Assembly: GCF_017357225.1 (NCBI RefSeq)
Contig: NZ_CP071604.1
Coordinates: forward strand, 3,937,501-4,001,500
Direction: 5' to 3'
Source of the DNA: Rhizobium binae
GTDB taxonomy: Bacteria; Pseudomonadota; Alphaproteobacteria; Rhizobiales; Rhizobiaceae
DNA length: 64,000 bases
Below the pieces are notes generated by a model, which saw only the letters and a program-made list of their open reading frames with translations, made no database searches and had not been told where the DNA came from. Of this stretch, positions 8,512-17,955 are shown piece after piece; position 1 is the first letter of the stretch, and every line of letters starts with the position of its first letter. A program made the position numbers and the translations under genes.

Positions 8512-8718
8512 CTATTTTCCTCGGCCGCGCTGGTAGCGCGCCCTGAGCCAGAAGACCGCGAAAAACGCCATGATCAGGCAGACGCCGACGGCGATCCCCA
8601 ACACCGGCGAGAAATTGCCGATCCATAAGACGATGGTCGGCAGAAAATAGATGACGAGGCCGGCGCCGAGCAGAATGATGGCGGCGGCGATCGCCTGCGA
8701 GCGGCTCTCCTGATTCAC
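8512..8718 (-). CDS. small two-helix membrane protein
   Basis: A 68-residue protein with two hydrophobic helices (about residues 8-28 and 36-58) and a basic C-terminal tail (RARYQRGRGK). I do not recognise a family. Its ATG overlaps the stop codon of the upstream acetyltransferase gene (ATGA), which supports real, coupled translation. Confidence 0.7.
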   Translation of the reverse strand: MNQESRSQAIAAAIILLGAGLVIYFLPTIVLWIGNFSPVLGIAVGVCLIMAFFAVFWLRARYQRGRGK

Positions 8719-9410
8719 GCGAGCCGTTCCTTTTCCAGATCGGCGCGAATATCCTGCAACCGCCGGATCTGGTTACCGGCGGCGTCGAAATTCTCCGGCG
8801 AAAGCCAAGCCTCGAAGGCATCGTTGATCAGCGGCCATTCGGCATCGATCATCGAGAACCAGGCAGTGTCGCGGTTGCGGTGCTTGGAGATCATGTGCTG
8901 GCGGAACACCCCTTCGAAGCTGAAGCCGTAGCGGGCGGCCGTCGTCTTGCTCGCCTCGTTCTTATTGTCACATTTCCATTCGTAGCGGCGATAGCCGAGA
9001 TCCTCGAAGACGTGCTTGGCCATCAGGTAATGCGCCTCGGTGGAAAGCGGCGAACGCTTCATCCCGGGGCCATGCGCCACGCCGCCGATCTCGACCACGC
9101 CGTTTGCCGGGTCGGCGCGCATATAGTTCGCCATGCCGACAATCTTGCCGGTGGCGTTGTCGCGGAAGATATGGGTGAGCCAGCCGGACTTGGTGTAGAC
9201 GGCTTCCAGCCAGTTGGCGAAATCTTCGATGCCGGAAAAATCGTCCTGCGCGAAATAAAGCAGCAGCGGGTTGATCCCCATGCCTCCAAGCCCGTCCCAT
9301 AGCGCCTCGAGATGCTCCGCGCGCCGATAGGGCTCGACGGTGACGAAACGGCCCTTCAGCGTGACCGGCTTCGGCGCCGGGCAGCCCTTGAAATTTGCAA
9401 GATCGCGCAT
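8715..9410 (-). CDS. GNAT-family N-acetyltransferase (RimJ/RimL type)
   Basis: A 231-residue acetyltransferase of the RimJ/RimL-like group. VTLKGRFVTVEPYRRAEHLEALW opens the domain near residue 17, and GYRRYEWKCDNKNEASKTTAARYGFSFEG-type sequence near 140-165 is characteristic. The substrate is unknown. It overlaps the small membrane-protein gene downstream by four bases. The ATG at 9410 has AGGGGAGTG upstream. Confidence 0.83.
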   Translation of the reverse strand: MRDLANFKGCPAPKPVTLKGRFVTVEPYRRAEHLEALWDGLGGMGINPLLLYFAQDDFSGIEDFANWLEAVYTKSGWLTHIFRDNATGKIVGMANYMRADPANGVVEIGGVAHGPGMKRSPLSTEAHYLMAKHVFEDLGYRRYEWKCDNKNEASKTTAARYGFSFEGVFRQHMISKHRNRDTAWFSMIDAEWPLINDAFEAWLSPENFDAAGNQIRRLQDIRADLEKERLA

Positions 9411-9478
9411 GTTCGCTCACTCCCCTTATTGGAAGAGTGGATAGGCCAGCCGCCCGACAAAGGCAACCGGCCGAGATG

Positions 9479-10198
9479 TTACTGTGACAAGGTCGTCTTG
9501 GCGGAGGAGACCGTCGCCTCGATATGATCGACCAGCTGATCGGCAAGGCCGAGCCGGCCGGCGAGCAGATCGAGATAACCGCGCTCGGCGCGCGAATCCG
9601 GATCGATGGTCAGCCGCGAGGCGGTATAGAGCTCGACACGCTGCTCTTCCGTCACCGCCGCGGCGACGAGCGCATCGATATCGGTCGGCGAGGCGAGTTC
9701 GCGCTCGATGAAGGCGGCAGCTTCGCCGCTGACATCGGCGGCTTTGATCTTGTCCATGATCAGGGCGCGCTCGGCATCGTCGATATGACCGTCGGCCTTG
9801 GCGGCGGCGATCATCGCGCGGATCAGCACCAGCACGAATTCGTTGCTGCCGGCTGGCGATGCGGGCCCGAAACCGGATTCGGCCGGCGGCGGCAGCAGAA
9901 CCGGATTGTTTGCCGACGGCGCATCCGAGGGAGCTGCGGGCGCCTGCCCCGCCTGGTAATTCTTATAGGCCTGGTAACCGAGGCCGGCGATGGCGGCGAG
10001 ACCGCCGATCGCCAGTGCGTTGCCGGCAATACCGCGGCCGGTCTTGGTGCCGAGCAGCACGGCCGCGATCGCGCCGGTCGCCAGCGGATTGTTCCTCGCC
10101 GTCTGCACGGCTTCACCCGCCCGGTCGCGGACCGAACCGCCGAGACCCGGCACCTGCGAGCCCAAGAACTGGTCGAGAAGCTTCTTTGCGTCGATCAT
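9479..10198 (-). CDS. DUF533/YebE-type TerB-like protein
   Basis: A 239-residue protein of the DUF533 family (YebE). The N-terminal part has a hydrophobic, alanine- and glycine-rich segment at about residues 38-76 that may enter the membrane, then a proline-rich linker (about 84-115). The C-terminal TerB-like helical domain contains IRAMIAAAKADGHIDDAERALIMDKI near 127, with acidic residues that could bind metal. The function of the family is unknown. It is transcribed alone, with a 111 bp gap to eda. Confidence 0.82.
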   Translation of the reverse strand: MIDAKKLLDQFLGSQVPGLGGSVRDRAGEAVQTARNNPLATGAIAAVLLGTKTGRGIAGNALAIGGLAAIAGLGYQAYKNYQAGQAPAAPSDAPSANNPVLLPPPAESGFGPASPAGSNEFVLVLIRAMIAAAKADGHIDDAERALIMDKIKAADVSGEAAAFIERELASPTDIDALVAAAVTEEQRVELYTASRLTIDPDSRAERGYLDLLAGRLGLADQLVDHIEATVSSAKTTLSQ

Positions 10199-10309
10199 TC
10201 CTCGTCATCTCCCTGTTAAAGCCCGAGGAGAACATAGGTTTGCGACGACCGAAATACAAATTGGAAGCGGGATCGTGCCACGAGGCCCGACCCCGCCTAA
10301 TGCCGAAAC

Positions 10310-10948
10310 TCAAGCCTCGAGTGCTGCTGCTTCTGCCGCAAGCTTGGTGATCCCCGCCCAGTCGCCAGCAGCGACCATTTCCTTCGGCGCCACCCAGGAA
10401 CCGCCGACGCAGATGACGTTCGGCAGCGACAGATAGTCATTGGCGTTCTTCAGTGAAATGCCGCCGGTCGGGCAGAATAGCGTGCCGGCAAGCGGTGAGG
10501 AAAGCGCCTTGAGGAAGGCGGCGCCGCCGGCCTGCTCAGCAGGAAAGAACTTCAGCACCTGATAACCTTCTTCGCGCAATGCCATGACTTCGCTGGCGGT
10601 CGCGGCTCCAGGAAGCAGCGGCACGTCGGAATCGGCGGCGGCATCGAGCAGTTCCTGCGTCGTGCCGGGGCTGACGATGAACTTGGAACCGGCCCCGACG
10701 GCGGCTTCCCAATGCGCGGCGTTCAGGATCGTGCCGGCGCCGACTTCGGCGCCTTCGACCTCTGCGGCGACGGCGCGCACGGCATCCAGTGCGGCCGGCG
10801 TGCGCATGGTGATCTCGATTGCCTTCAGGCCGCCTGCGACGAGCGCACGGGCCAGCGGGACCGCCGACTTGGCATCATCGACGATCAAGACCGGGACTAC
10901 CGGCTGGAGTTTCAGGATGGAAAGGAGTTTCTCTGTTTTCTCGCCCAT
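10310..10948 (-). CDS. eda: 2-dehydro-3-deoxy-phosphogluconate aldolase
   Basis: KDPG aldolase cleaves 2-keto-3-deoxy-6-phosphogluconate into pyruvate and glyceraldehyde 3-phosphate, the last step of the Entner-Doudoroff pathway, the main sugar route in rhizobia. Motifs: EITMRTPAAL near residue 45, GAGTI near 72, and the Schiff-base lysine in LKFFPAEQAGG near 132. ATG at 10948 gives 212 residues with a strong AAGGAGG ten bases upstream; the longer open frame to 11080 adds unrelated sequence. A possible terminator stem (GCGGG.TCG / CGA.CCCGC) lies just downstream near 10270-10299. Confidence 0.94.
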   Translation of the reverse strand: MGEKTEKLLSILKLQPVVPVLIVDDAKSAVPLARALVAGGLKAIEITMRTPAALDAVRAVAAEVEGAEVGAGTILNAAHWEAAVGAGSKFIVSPGTTQELLDAAADSDVPLLPGAATASEVMALREEGYQVLKFFPAEQAGGAAFLKALSSPLAGTLFCPTGGISLKNANDYLSLPNVICVGGSWVAPKEMVAAGDWAGITKLAAEAAALEA

Positions 10949-11102
10949 GGTCGCGCGACCTCCTTGAAACGATTGAAATTGCATCCCGAATAGCGCCACC
11001 GCCGGACCTTGTCGAGATAAAACCAAGCCACATGCGAAGATGGGTAGGAAATGCGCCGAAATTGGTCTACCGTGCAGCAATCGTCACAAAAGGTTCACCG
11101 AT

Positions 11103-11591
11103 ATGGCGAAAGAGATCGAGCGGAAGTTTCTCGTACGCACCGATGGATGGCGATCCGCCGTTGCGGCCAAGTCGATGCTCAGACAGGGCTACATCGCCTC
11201 GATGGATGATCGTTCGGTCCGGGTGCGCATTCTCGACGGCAAGAAGGCCAGATTGACGATCAAGATCGGCCGCAGTGCCATCACCCGTGACGAATTCGAA
11301 TACGACATCCCCGTTGCCGATGCCGAAGAGCTGCTGCAGAACGCGATCGGCATCGTCATCGAGAAGACGCGCTACCGCGTCCCGCATGAGGACTTCGTCT
11401 GGGAGGTCGACGTCTTTGCCGGCGAGCACCGCGGATTGGTGATCGCCGAGGTGGAAATGACCGCGGAAACTGACAGTCCGGCGCTGCCCGCCTGGCTTGG
11501 CCGCGAAGTGACCGGCGATTTCCGCTATTCCAACCAGGCCCTCGCCACAGAATACGAGCATGACAGGCATGGCCTATCGAATACGGCCTGA
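11103..11591 (+). CDS. CYTH-domain protein, probable inorganic triphosphatase
   Basis: A 162-residue single CYTH domain. The signature EIERKFLV is at residues 4-11, and alternating charged residues of the tunnel fold follow (SVRVRILDGKKARLTIKIGR, EFEYDIP, WEVDVFAGEHRGLVIAEVEM). CYTH enzymes hydrolyse triphosphates such as tripolyphosphate using divalent metal. The next gene, a CHAD protein, overlaps its 3' end, and the two domains are often fused or paired; CHAD binds polyphosphate. Together they suggest a polyphosphate-linked role. Confidence 0.88.
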   Translation: MAKEIERKFLVRTDGWRSAVAAKSMLRQGYIASMDDRSVRVRILDGKKARLTIKIGRSAITRDEFEYDIPVADAEELLQNAIGIVIEKTRYRVPHEDFVWEVDVFAGEHRGLVIAEVEMTAETDSPALPAWLGREVTGDFRYSNQALATEYEHDRHGLSNTA

Positions 11592-12477
11592 GGCCGATTT
11601 CACCGACGAGTTCCGCAGCGTTGCGACGGAACAGCTGGATCATGCCATAAGGGTTCTCGAAGAGCGGCCGGATGGCGCCCATGAGGCAATCCATTCCTTC
11701 CGCAAGAATCTGAAGCGGCTACGCTCGCTCTACCGGCTCGTGCGCCGGGAAGTGTCCGATTTCCAGGCCCATGAAAATACGAGACTGCGCGATGTCGCAG
11801 CATCGCTTTCCGCGATCCGTGACGCCAATGCCCTTATCGGCACCGCGCAATATCTCCAGAAGACCGCTCGCGGCAAGGAGGAGAGCGAGGCGCTCGGCCG
11901 CATCGTCACCATTCTCGAAGGACGCCGCGACTGGATGTCGGAAGCCGAAAGCGGCCTGGAGCAGCGGCTGGTGGAAACCTCCGGCGCGTTGAAGGAGGCG
12001 ACCGCCGCCTTGGATGAGGTTTCATTCGATAGCAGCCACCGCAAGAATGCCCGCATGCTGGCGAAGAGTTGGCGCCGCACCGCGCGGAAGGCGACGGCCG
12101 CGCTTGCGGCCTGCCATGGCCAGGCATCGGCCGACGATTTCCACGAGCTGCGCAAGCGCACCTATGATTACCGGCTCTATCACGCCCTCCTGCGCGACGT
12201 GTGGCCGGGTGCGATGAAGACCAAGCGCGACGCGGCCGAGGACCTCGTGGAAGATCTCGGTCATGTCCACGATCTGGCGGTCCTTTCCGAATTGGTCGAG
12301 GCCGAACCGCAGCTCTTCACCCGCAATGACGACCTGACCCATCTGCTCGACGCGATCATCTTCCGTCAGCAGGAGGAGCGGCGCCGAGCACTCGTCAAAG
12401 CCGAAGCCGTCTTCGCCGACGATCCCGACGAGGAAGCGGAGCGCATCGAGCTTCTCTGGCTGGCGGCGCGGAACTGA
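11569..12477 (+). CDS. CHAD-domain protein
   Basis: A 302-residue CHAD protein, an all-helical domain rich in conserved histidines and basic residues that binds inorganic polyphosphate. Visible hallmarks are [22 protein letters not shown] near residues 38-59 and [20 protein letters not shown] near 185-205. It overlaps the CYTH gene by 23 bases, so the two are translationally coupled. The start is ATG 11569 or ATG 11560. Confidence 0.88.
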   Translation: MAYRIRPEADFTDEFRSVATEQLDHAIRVLEERPDGAHEAIHSFRKNLKRLRSLYRLVRREVSDFQAHENTRLRDVAASLSAIRDANALIGTAQYLQKTARGKEESEALGRIVTILEGRRDWMSEAESGLEQRLVETSGALKEATAALDEVSFDSSHRKNARMLAKSWRRTARKATAALAACHGQASADDFHELRKRTYDYRLYHALLRDVWPGAMKTKRDAAEDLVEDLGHVHDLAVLSELVEAEPQLFTRNDDLTHLLDAIIFRQQEERRRALVKAEAVFADDPDEEAERIELLWLAARN

Positions 12478-12538
12478 GAGGCGGCCGTCATTTGCGAATG
12501 CAATTGCGTCTCCGGCCGATTTTCTGTATTTCCCGACC

Positions 12539-13468
12539 ATGACCGACAGCCTGACGCACACCGGCCCGTTCCTCGTAGCGGCGCTCTACCATTTCGTTTC
12601 AGTGCCGCGCTTTGCGAGCATGCAGGCGCCGTTGCAAGCGCTTTGCGAAGAAAACGGCGTCAAGGGAACGCTGCTTCTGGCGCATGAGGGTATCAACGGC
12701 ACGATCGCGGGACCGGATTCCGGCATCGGCACCGTGCTCGCCTTCCTGCGTGCCCAGCCGGAATTTGCGAGCCTGGAGCACAAGGAAAGCCGCGCGTCGA
12801 AAATGCCTTTCCTGCGCCTGAAGGTGAAGTTGAAGAAGGAAATCGTCACCATGGGTGTCGAAGACATCGACCCCAACAAGGTGGTCGGCACCTATGTGGC
12901 GCCTCAGGACTGGAACGCGTTGATTTCCGACCCTGATACGATCGTCATCGACACCCGCAACGACTATGAAACGGCGATCGGCACGTTTCGCGGCGCGCTC
13001 GACCCGAAGACGAAGACGTTCCGCGAATTTCCAGATTGGGTGCGCCAGAATACCGGTCTGCACAACAAGCCGAAGATCGCCATGTACTGCACCGGCGGCA
13101 TACGCTGCGAGAAGGCCACGGCCTTCATGAAGGCTGAGGGCTTCGATGAGGTCTATCATCTCAAGGGCGGCATCCTCAAATATCTGGAGGACGTCCCGCA
13201 GGAGGAAAGCCTCTGGGATGGCGCCTGCTTCGTGTTCGACGAACGTGTTTCGGTCGAGCATGGGCTGAAGGAGGGCGAACACAAGCTTTGCCACGCCTGC
13301 CGCAATCCGATCACCGCCGAGGAAATCACCTCGCCGCTCTACGAGGAAGGCGTTTCCTGCAGCCACTGTTATCACGCGCGCACCGAGGAAGACCGGCTGC
13401 GCTACCGTCAGCGGCAGCATCAGATCGCGCTGGCAAGAAAGCGCGGCCAGCGCCATATCGGCAGCTAA
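12539..13468 (+). CDS. trhO: tRNA uridine(34) hydroxylase, rhodanese-like
   Basis: TrhO (YceA) hydroxylates uridine 34 of certain tRNAs to 5-hydroxyuridine using oxygen. The protein has 309 residues: an N-terminal acylphosphatase-like domain with [14 protein letters not shown] near residue 46, then a rhodanese domain with catalytic cysteine in CTGGIRCEK near 184. The C-terminal tail has a cysteine-rich segment (CHACRNPI ... GVSCSHC) typical of the longer family members. It stands alone and converges on the GGDEF-EAL gene. Confidence 0.9.
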   Translation: MTDSLTHTGPFLVAALYHFVSVPRFASMQAPLQALCEENGVKGTLLLAHEGINGTIAGPDSGIGTVLAFLRAQPEFASLEHKESRASKMPFLRLKVKLKKEIVTMGVEDIDPNKVVGTYVAPQDWNALISDPDTIVIDTRNDYETAIGTFRGALDPKTKTFREFPDWVRQNTGLHNKPKIAMYCTGGIRCEKATAFMKAEGFDEVYHLKGGILKYLEDVPQEESLWDGACFVFDERVSVEHGLKEGEHKLCHACRNPITAEEITSPLYEEGVSCSHCYHARTEEDRLRYRQRQHQIALARKRGQRHIGS

Positions 13469-13509
13469 GCTGTCCGGGTGGACGGGGTTGCTGCCTGCGA
13501 GTTTCGCCG

Positions 13510-15723
13510 TCAGGCCGCGCCGAGACGGCGCAGGCTCGACGGCTCCGCAGCACGAAGCTCGTTGAGCATGTCAGTAATTCGCTCGGCCACCATCGGCTTT
13601 CCGAACAAGTAGCCTTGCAGGCAGTCGCAACCGAACAGGCGCATGGCGACGGCCTGTCCCTCGGTCTCGATGCCTTCAGCCGTCACCGGGATGTCGAGCG
13701 AGCGGGCGAGCGCCACCGTTGCCTGCAGCATTTCGCGCTGGCGCTTGTCCTCGTTGACGCCCATCACCAACGAGCGGTCGATCTTGATGCGGTCGAAGCC
13801 GAACTGCCTGAGATAACCGATCGAGGAGAAGCCGGAGCCGAAGTCGTCGAGCGCCACTTTCACTCCCAGCCCCTTCAGCCGTTCGATCGACTGGCGAGTG
13901 CGCTGCGGATTCTGGATCATGTAGCCTTCGGTGATCTCCAGCGTGATGCGGCTGGCCTCGATCTCCGTCTGCTTCAAGACATAGCGCACATAGTCGGTGA
14001 AGGCGGGATTGCGGAACTGGCCGGGCGAGACGTTGACCGAAACGTTGAGTTCCGGCCATTGTTTGGCCGTCTCGCAGGCTTTGCGCAGCACGAACAGGCC
14101 GAGCGATTCGATCAGGCCGCTGGTCTCGGCGATCGGAATGAATACTTCGGGCGAAACAGGGCCATGGCCCGGGCGGTTCCAGCGCACGAGCGCCTCGACG
14201 CCGGTCAGCGCCTGCGTGGTTGCATCGACCAGTGGCTGATAGGCAAGCGTCAGGTCGCCGCTTTCGATGGCGTTTCTGAGATCGAGCTCCAGCGCATTGC
14301 GCTGCTCGCGGTCCGCATCCATCGACGGATCGTAGAGCGTCATGCGCGCGCGGCCGGCCTCCTTCGCCTTGTACATGGCAAGATCGGAGCGGCGTACCAG
14401 TTCCTCGCGCTCGATCGTACCGGCAGGCGACATGGCGATGCCGATGCTGGCCCCGACGACAACAACGCGGCGACCAATCTCCAGGGGGTCGACCAGAAAA
14501 TCGAGGATTTGCTCGGAAAGCTGCAGCGCGGCGGCATTCTCGCCGTCGGAGAGAAAGGCGATTGCGAACTCGTCGCCGCCGATGCGCGCGAGCACCGCGC
14601 CTTGCGGAATCAATACTTTGAGCCCGGCCGCAACCGCCCGGATCAATTGGTCGCCGGTGCCGTGTCCATAGCTGTCATTGACTTCCTTGAAACCGTCGAG
14701 GTCGAGATAGAGGAGCAGAACATTGCGCTTGCTCTGACGGGCTTCGGCGACAAAACGGTCGACGGCGAGCCCCAGGCCGTCGCGATTGGACAGCCCGCTC
14801 AGCCTGTCGCGCAGTGCCTCCTCGCGAGCCATGTTTTCCTCCGCCTTCAGGCGGCGGCCGGCGAACCAGCCGATCGCGAGCAGCACCACGAAGAACATGC
14901 CGACCAGACCGAGAGCCTCGATGACCATCGGCCGCACCTGGGCATAGGCCACATTCCCCGGTGAACGCGAGGTCCAGACGAGTTTGCCGAGCGTCGCCCC
15001 CATCGGATCGACGATGGGCACGAGATAATCGGCTTTGAACGTCGCCGGCGCCAACCTTAACCCGCCGATGACGTAGGTCTGACCGAGCGCGCTCACCCTC
15101 TCGTCATCGAGATGACGGGCGAAAATGAGATAGCGATGTAGACCGGCAGGCACATCGAGCGCCCCGGATTTTTGCCGTACCAGCGCCACGCCGGCAGCGG
15201 CAATCCCCCGTTTGGTGCTGACGAAACCGACGGCCTGAGGTATGTCCGCGGGGCCGGCCGCTTTGACCGTATCGAGCAGCTTCCAGAGAGAAGGCGCGAA
15301 GAAATCCGTGAGCGCCTCCTCCATCGGCTTGCCGTCGCGATAGGCGATGATCGAATTCTTCGCGTCATCGATGACGACCGCCATATCAAAAAGCGAACTG
15401 TTGACCGACATCTCGCCATAGTTGCTGACCGTCCACGCCATTCCATCAGGCGCGTAAACATTGGCGGCCGCATCGTCCCAGGCGGCATAATCGTCGAGCG
15501 TCGCCCCGAGTTGATCTTCGAAGGTCTTCAACGCGCCGATGGTCGTTTCACGCGAGCGCTGGTCATCTAGGACATTGGCATTTTCAGCCACGCGTTCAAT
15601 TGCCGTCAACACCATGATAGTTGCGACCGCGACGATGACAGCAAAGGAGAACAGGACGACCGTGACGGTGATGTGACGGCCTATTCCCGATCTCTTGCCC
15701 TGCGATTTTCCGAGTATCTGCAT
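13510..15723 (-). CDS. CHASE4-GGDEF-EAL cyclic-di-GMP signalling protein
   Basis: A 737-residue inner-membrane sensor that may both make and break c-di-GMP. Order: membrane helix at about residues 18-42, periplasmic CHASE4-like domain (about 45-260, with DDYAAWDDAAANVY), second helix near 268-292, GGDEF domain (about 300-465) with intact GGDEF in RIGGDEFAI, and EAL domain (about 475-725) with EAL in GVEALVRW, DDFGSGFSS and GIETEGQA. Both catalytic motifs look intact. The ATG at 15723 has GGGAG six bases upstream. No partner gene is adjacent. Confidence 0.92.
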   Translation of the reverse strand: MQILGKSQGKRSGIGRHITVTVVLFSFAVIVAVATIMVLTAIERVAENANVLDDQRSRETTIGALKTFEDQLGATLDDYAAWDDAAANVYAPDGMAWTVSNYGEMSVNSSLFDMAVVIDDAKNSIIAYRDGKPMEEALTDFFAPSLWKLLDTVKAAGPADIPQAVGFVSTKRGIAAAGVALVRQKSGALDVPAGLHRYLIFARHLDDERVSALGQTYVIGGLRLAPATFKADYLVPIVDPMGATLGKLVWTSRSPGNVAYAQVRPMVIEALGLVGMFFVVLLAIGWFAGRRLKAEENMAREEALRDRLSGLSNRDGLGLAVDRFVAEARQSKRNVLLLYLDLDGFKEVNDSYGHGTGDQLIRAVAAGLKVLIPQGAVLARIGGDEFAIAFLSDGENAAALQLSEQILDFLVDPLEIGRRVVVVGASIGIAMSPAGTIEREELVRRSDLAMYKAKEAGRARMTLYDPSMDADREQRNALELDLRNAIESGDLTLAYQPLVDATTQALTGVEALVRWNRPGHGPVSPEVFIPIAETSGLIESLGLFVLRKACETAKQWPELNVSVNVSPGQFRNPAFTDYVRYVLKQTEIEASRITLEITEGYMIQNPQRTRQSIERLKGLGVKVALDDFGSGFSSIGYLRQFGFDRIKIDRSLVMGVNEDKRQREMLQATVALARSLDIPVTAEGIETEGQAVAMRLFGCDCLQGYLFGKPMVAERITDMLNELRAAEPSSLRRLGAA

Positions 15724-15826
15724 TACCACTCCCTGACCAAAGGACTTTGCCAGCCAAGGGTTCAGAAACGTTTAAGCAACCGCCTGTTGCAGATATCGTC
15801 GCGCTATTTTTTGACAGGATTCGCGT

Positions 15827-17206
15827 TCAGATCTCACCCGGCCTGTGATTGCCTTTGGGAAATTGTGCCGCGAGGTCGCGATACCATTTGCCGCTCTTCT
15901 TCACCGTCCGCAGCTGTGTCTCATAATCGACATGCACGAGGCCGAAGCGCATGCGGTAGCCTTCCGCCCATTCGAAATTGTCCATGAGGCTCCAGGCGAA
16001 ATAGCCGCGCATGGGGTAGCCGTCCTTGATGAGGCCGGCCACGACATCGAGATGGTCGCCAAGATAGTCGAGGCGCATCGTGTCATCGACCTCGCCATCG
16101 GCGACAGCTGTGTTGTCGCAGGCACCGTTCTCGGTGATGTAGCATTCCGGCAGATCGTAGCGGCGGTAGAGATCCTCGGCCAGGAGCCTCAGGCCCGGCG
16201 CATAGATTTCCCAGCCGATGTCGGTCTTGACGTCGCTAGCCGGCCGCGCTTTCACGGTCCAGGGAAAATCGCTCCTGCGATCGGTATCGTCGGCGACGCG
16301 CTCGGGCGTGTAATAATTCAGACCCCACCAGTCGAGCTTCTGGCTGATCAGCTTCAGGTCACCGTCCTCGATGACAGGCATGCGGTCACCGAGCGCCTCG
16401 ACGAATGCCTTGGGATATTCGCCCTTGAAGACTGGGTCGAAGAAGGCGCCGTTGTGGAACTGATGCGCGCGCTCGGCGGCGGCGAGGTCGGCAGGGCTGC
16501 TGGATCCGGGAATGATCGAGGCGGCGTTGAGCACAAGCCCGACCGGAACGGTCGGGGACTCCGAACGGATCGCTTCGACGCCGAGGCCGTGCGCAAGGTT
16601 CATATAGTGCATGGCGTGAAGGGCGGCCTGCATGTTGCGCTCGCCCGGCGCATGGAATCCGTAGAGGTGGCTGAGCCAGACGATGCACCAGGGTTCGTTG
16701 AAGGTCGCGACGGCATCGAGGCGGTCACCAAGCCGGTTCATCACCGTCTTGGCGTAGCGCTGATAGGCGTAGGCGGTCGAACGCGCCGTCCAGCCGCCGT
16801 CACCGGCTAGCAGCAGCGGCAGATCCCAATGGTAGAGCGTTGCGAAGGTCTTGATCCCGCGCGCCTTGCAGCCGTCGACGAGCCGATCGTAGAAATCGAG
16901 ACCGGCCTCATTCACCGGACCCGTGCCGTCCGGGACGATGCGCGGCCAGGCGATCGAGAAGCGATAGGCCTCGACGCCCATCTCCTTGATGAGATCGAGA
17001 TCCTGCTCCAGCCGGTTATAGTGATCGCAGGCAACGTCGCCATTATCGCGATTGTGGACGCGCCCGGGCATGTTGCAGAAAGCGTCCCAGATGGATGGCT
17101 TGCGCCCGTCGGCCTTGCTCGCACCTTCGATCTGGAAGGCGGCGGTGGCGACGCCAAAGGTGAAATCGCCAGGAAAGCGGTCTGCAAGCGTCTTCGCATC
17201 GATCAT
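15827..17206 (-). CDS. glycoside hydrolase family 1, beta-glucosidase
   Basis: A 459-residue GH1 enzyme that hydrolyses beta-glucosides or related beta-glycosides with retention. The acid/base glutamate is in FNEPW near residue 168 and the nucleophile in ITENG near 358; the N-terminal FTFGVATAAFQIEGA and HWDLP signatures are clear. No signal peptide is seen, so it acts on imported sugars. ATG 17206 gives the normal length. An AAACGTTT core at about 15758-15772 is downstream of this gene, not upstream. Substrate specificity cannot be read from sequence. Confidence 0.92.
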   Translation of the reverse strand: MIDAKTLADRFPGDFTFGVATAAFQIEGASKADGRKPSIWDAFCNMPGRVHNRDNGDVACDHYNRLEQDLDLIKEMGVEAYRFSIAWPRIVPDGTGPVNEAGLDFYDRLVDGCKARGIKTFATLYHWDLPLLLAGDGGWTARSTAYAYQRYAKTVMNRLGDRLDAVATFNEPWCIVWLSHLYGFHAPGERNMQAALHAMHYMNLAHGLGVEAIRSESPTVPVGLVLNAASIIPGSSSPADLAAAERAHQFHNGAFFDPVFKGEYPKAFVEALGDRMPVIEDGDLKLISQKLDWWGLNYYTPERVADDTDRRSDFPWTVKARPASDVKTDIGWEIYAPGLRLLAEDLYRRYDLPECYITENGACDNTAVADGEVDDTMRLDYLGDHLDVVAGLIKDGYPMRGYFAWSLMDNFEWAEGYRMRFGLVHVDYETQLRTVKKSGKWYRDLAAQFPKGNHRPGEI

Positions 17207-17406
17207 CTGTAAATTCCGGTCTCTTAGCGTTTGAATGGATCGTTTAGGCTCGGATTTAGCCAAGGCGGAAAACAAAGTACAGGTCCGGCAGCCGAAAACT
17301 GCAACGTTACAGCAAGCCGTGAAGCGGTGGAGTCTGCAGCATTTCGTCGCGCTCATCCGCCGCGATCTCCGACGCTGACGCTCTCATAATGTGAACGTCA
17401 GAACTC
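17207..17406. other. intergenic region between GH1 and the broken DoxX gene
   Basis: About 200 bp that must hold the promoter of the GH1 gene and, divergently, that of the DoxX remnant. I see no clear promoter, repeat or small gene in it. Confidence 0.4.
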
Positions 17407-17870
17407 GTGACTTGCCGCCGCGCGCGATCACCGACACAGCCAAGACATCGCAAACATGAAAGGAAGCCGCTGCTGTCTTCGACCAATCTGCGGCAGCCGC
17501 ACCTGCTGAGCCTCCTGCGGATCATCTCGTCGCTCGTGTTGTTCAGCCACGGCAGGCAGAAGATCCTGCATTTTCCGGCCGCGGCAAGCGTGCCGCCGAT
17601 CGGCTCGCTCTCCTGGATTGCCGGGCTGATCGAACTCACCCTCGGCTTCCTGGTCCTGGTCGGATTCCAGACCCGCATCGCAGCCTTCGTACTCTCGGGG
17701 CTGATGGCCTTCGCCTATTTCATCGGCCACGCGAGAAGAGCCTTTATCCCGTGCAGAACTGCGGCGTTGCGGCGATGCTGTTCTGCTTCGTATTTCTCTA
17801 TCTGGCGGCGGCGGGCGCCGGGCCGCTCAGCGTCGACAGCCTGATGAAGCGCAACCGCGCTGCGGCCTGA
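17407..17870 (+). pseudogene. DoxX-family membrane protein, frameshifted
   Basis: The first reading frame encodes a DoxX membrane protein (LLRIISSLVLFSHGRQKILHFP, then LTLGFLVLVGFQTRIAAFVLSGLMAFAYFIGHA). Near 17731-17733 the frame is lost. The continuation is in another frame, with EKSLYPVQNCGVAAMLFCFVF and a tail ending at the TGA at 17868-17870, exactly what DoxX proteins have. A single-base deletion explains it. The 5' end is also poor: the only in-frame starts are a GTG at 17407 or non-standard codons, while a nearby ATG (17456) is out of frame. Either a true pseudogene or a sequencing error. Confidence 0.75.
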
Positions 17871-17955
17871 CGAATGACGGACAGACCAAGGCGGCCAATG
17901 GCCGCCTCGGCGTTTTCACGGGGTCCACCCGATTCCAGGCGCGGATCGCCAAGCC

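Noticed and set aside
13288..14964. 558-codon plus-strand open frame over the GGDEF-EAL gene
   Set aside because: Antisense of a well-supported protein with intact catalytic motifs; its translation has no recognisable domain.
15758..15772. AAACGTTT core as a LacI operator for the GH1 gene
   Set aside because: It lies downstream of GH1 and upstream of the GGDEF-EAL gene, and lacks the longer arms of the operators at 24520.
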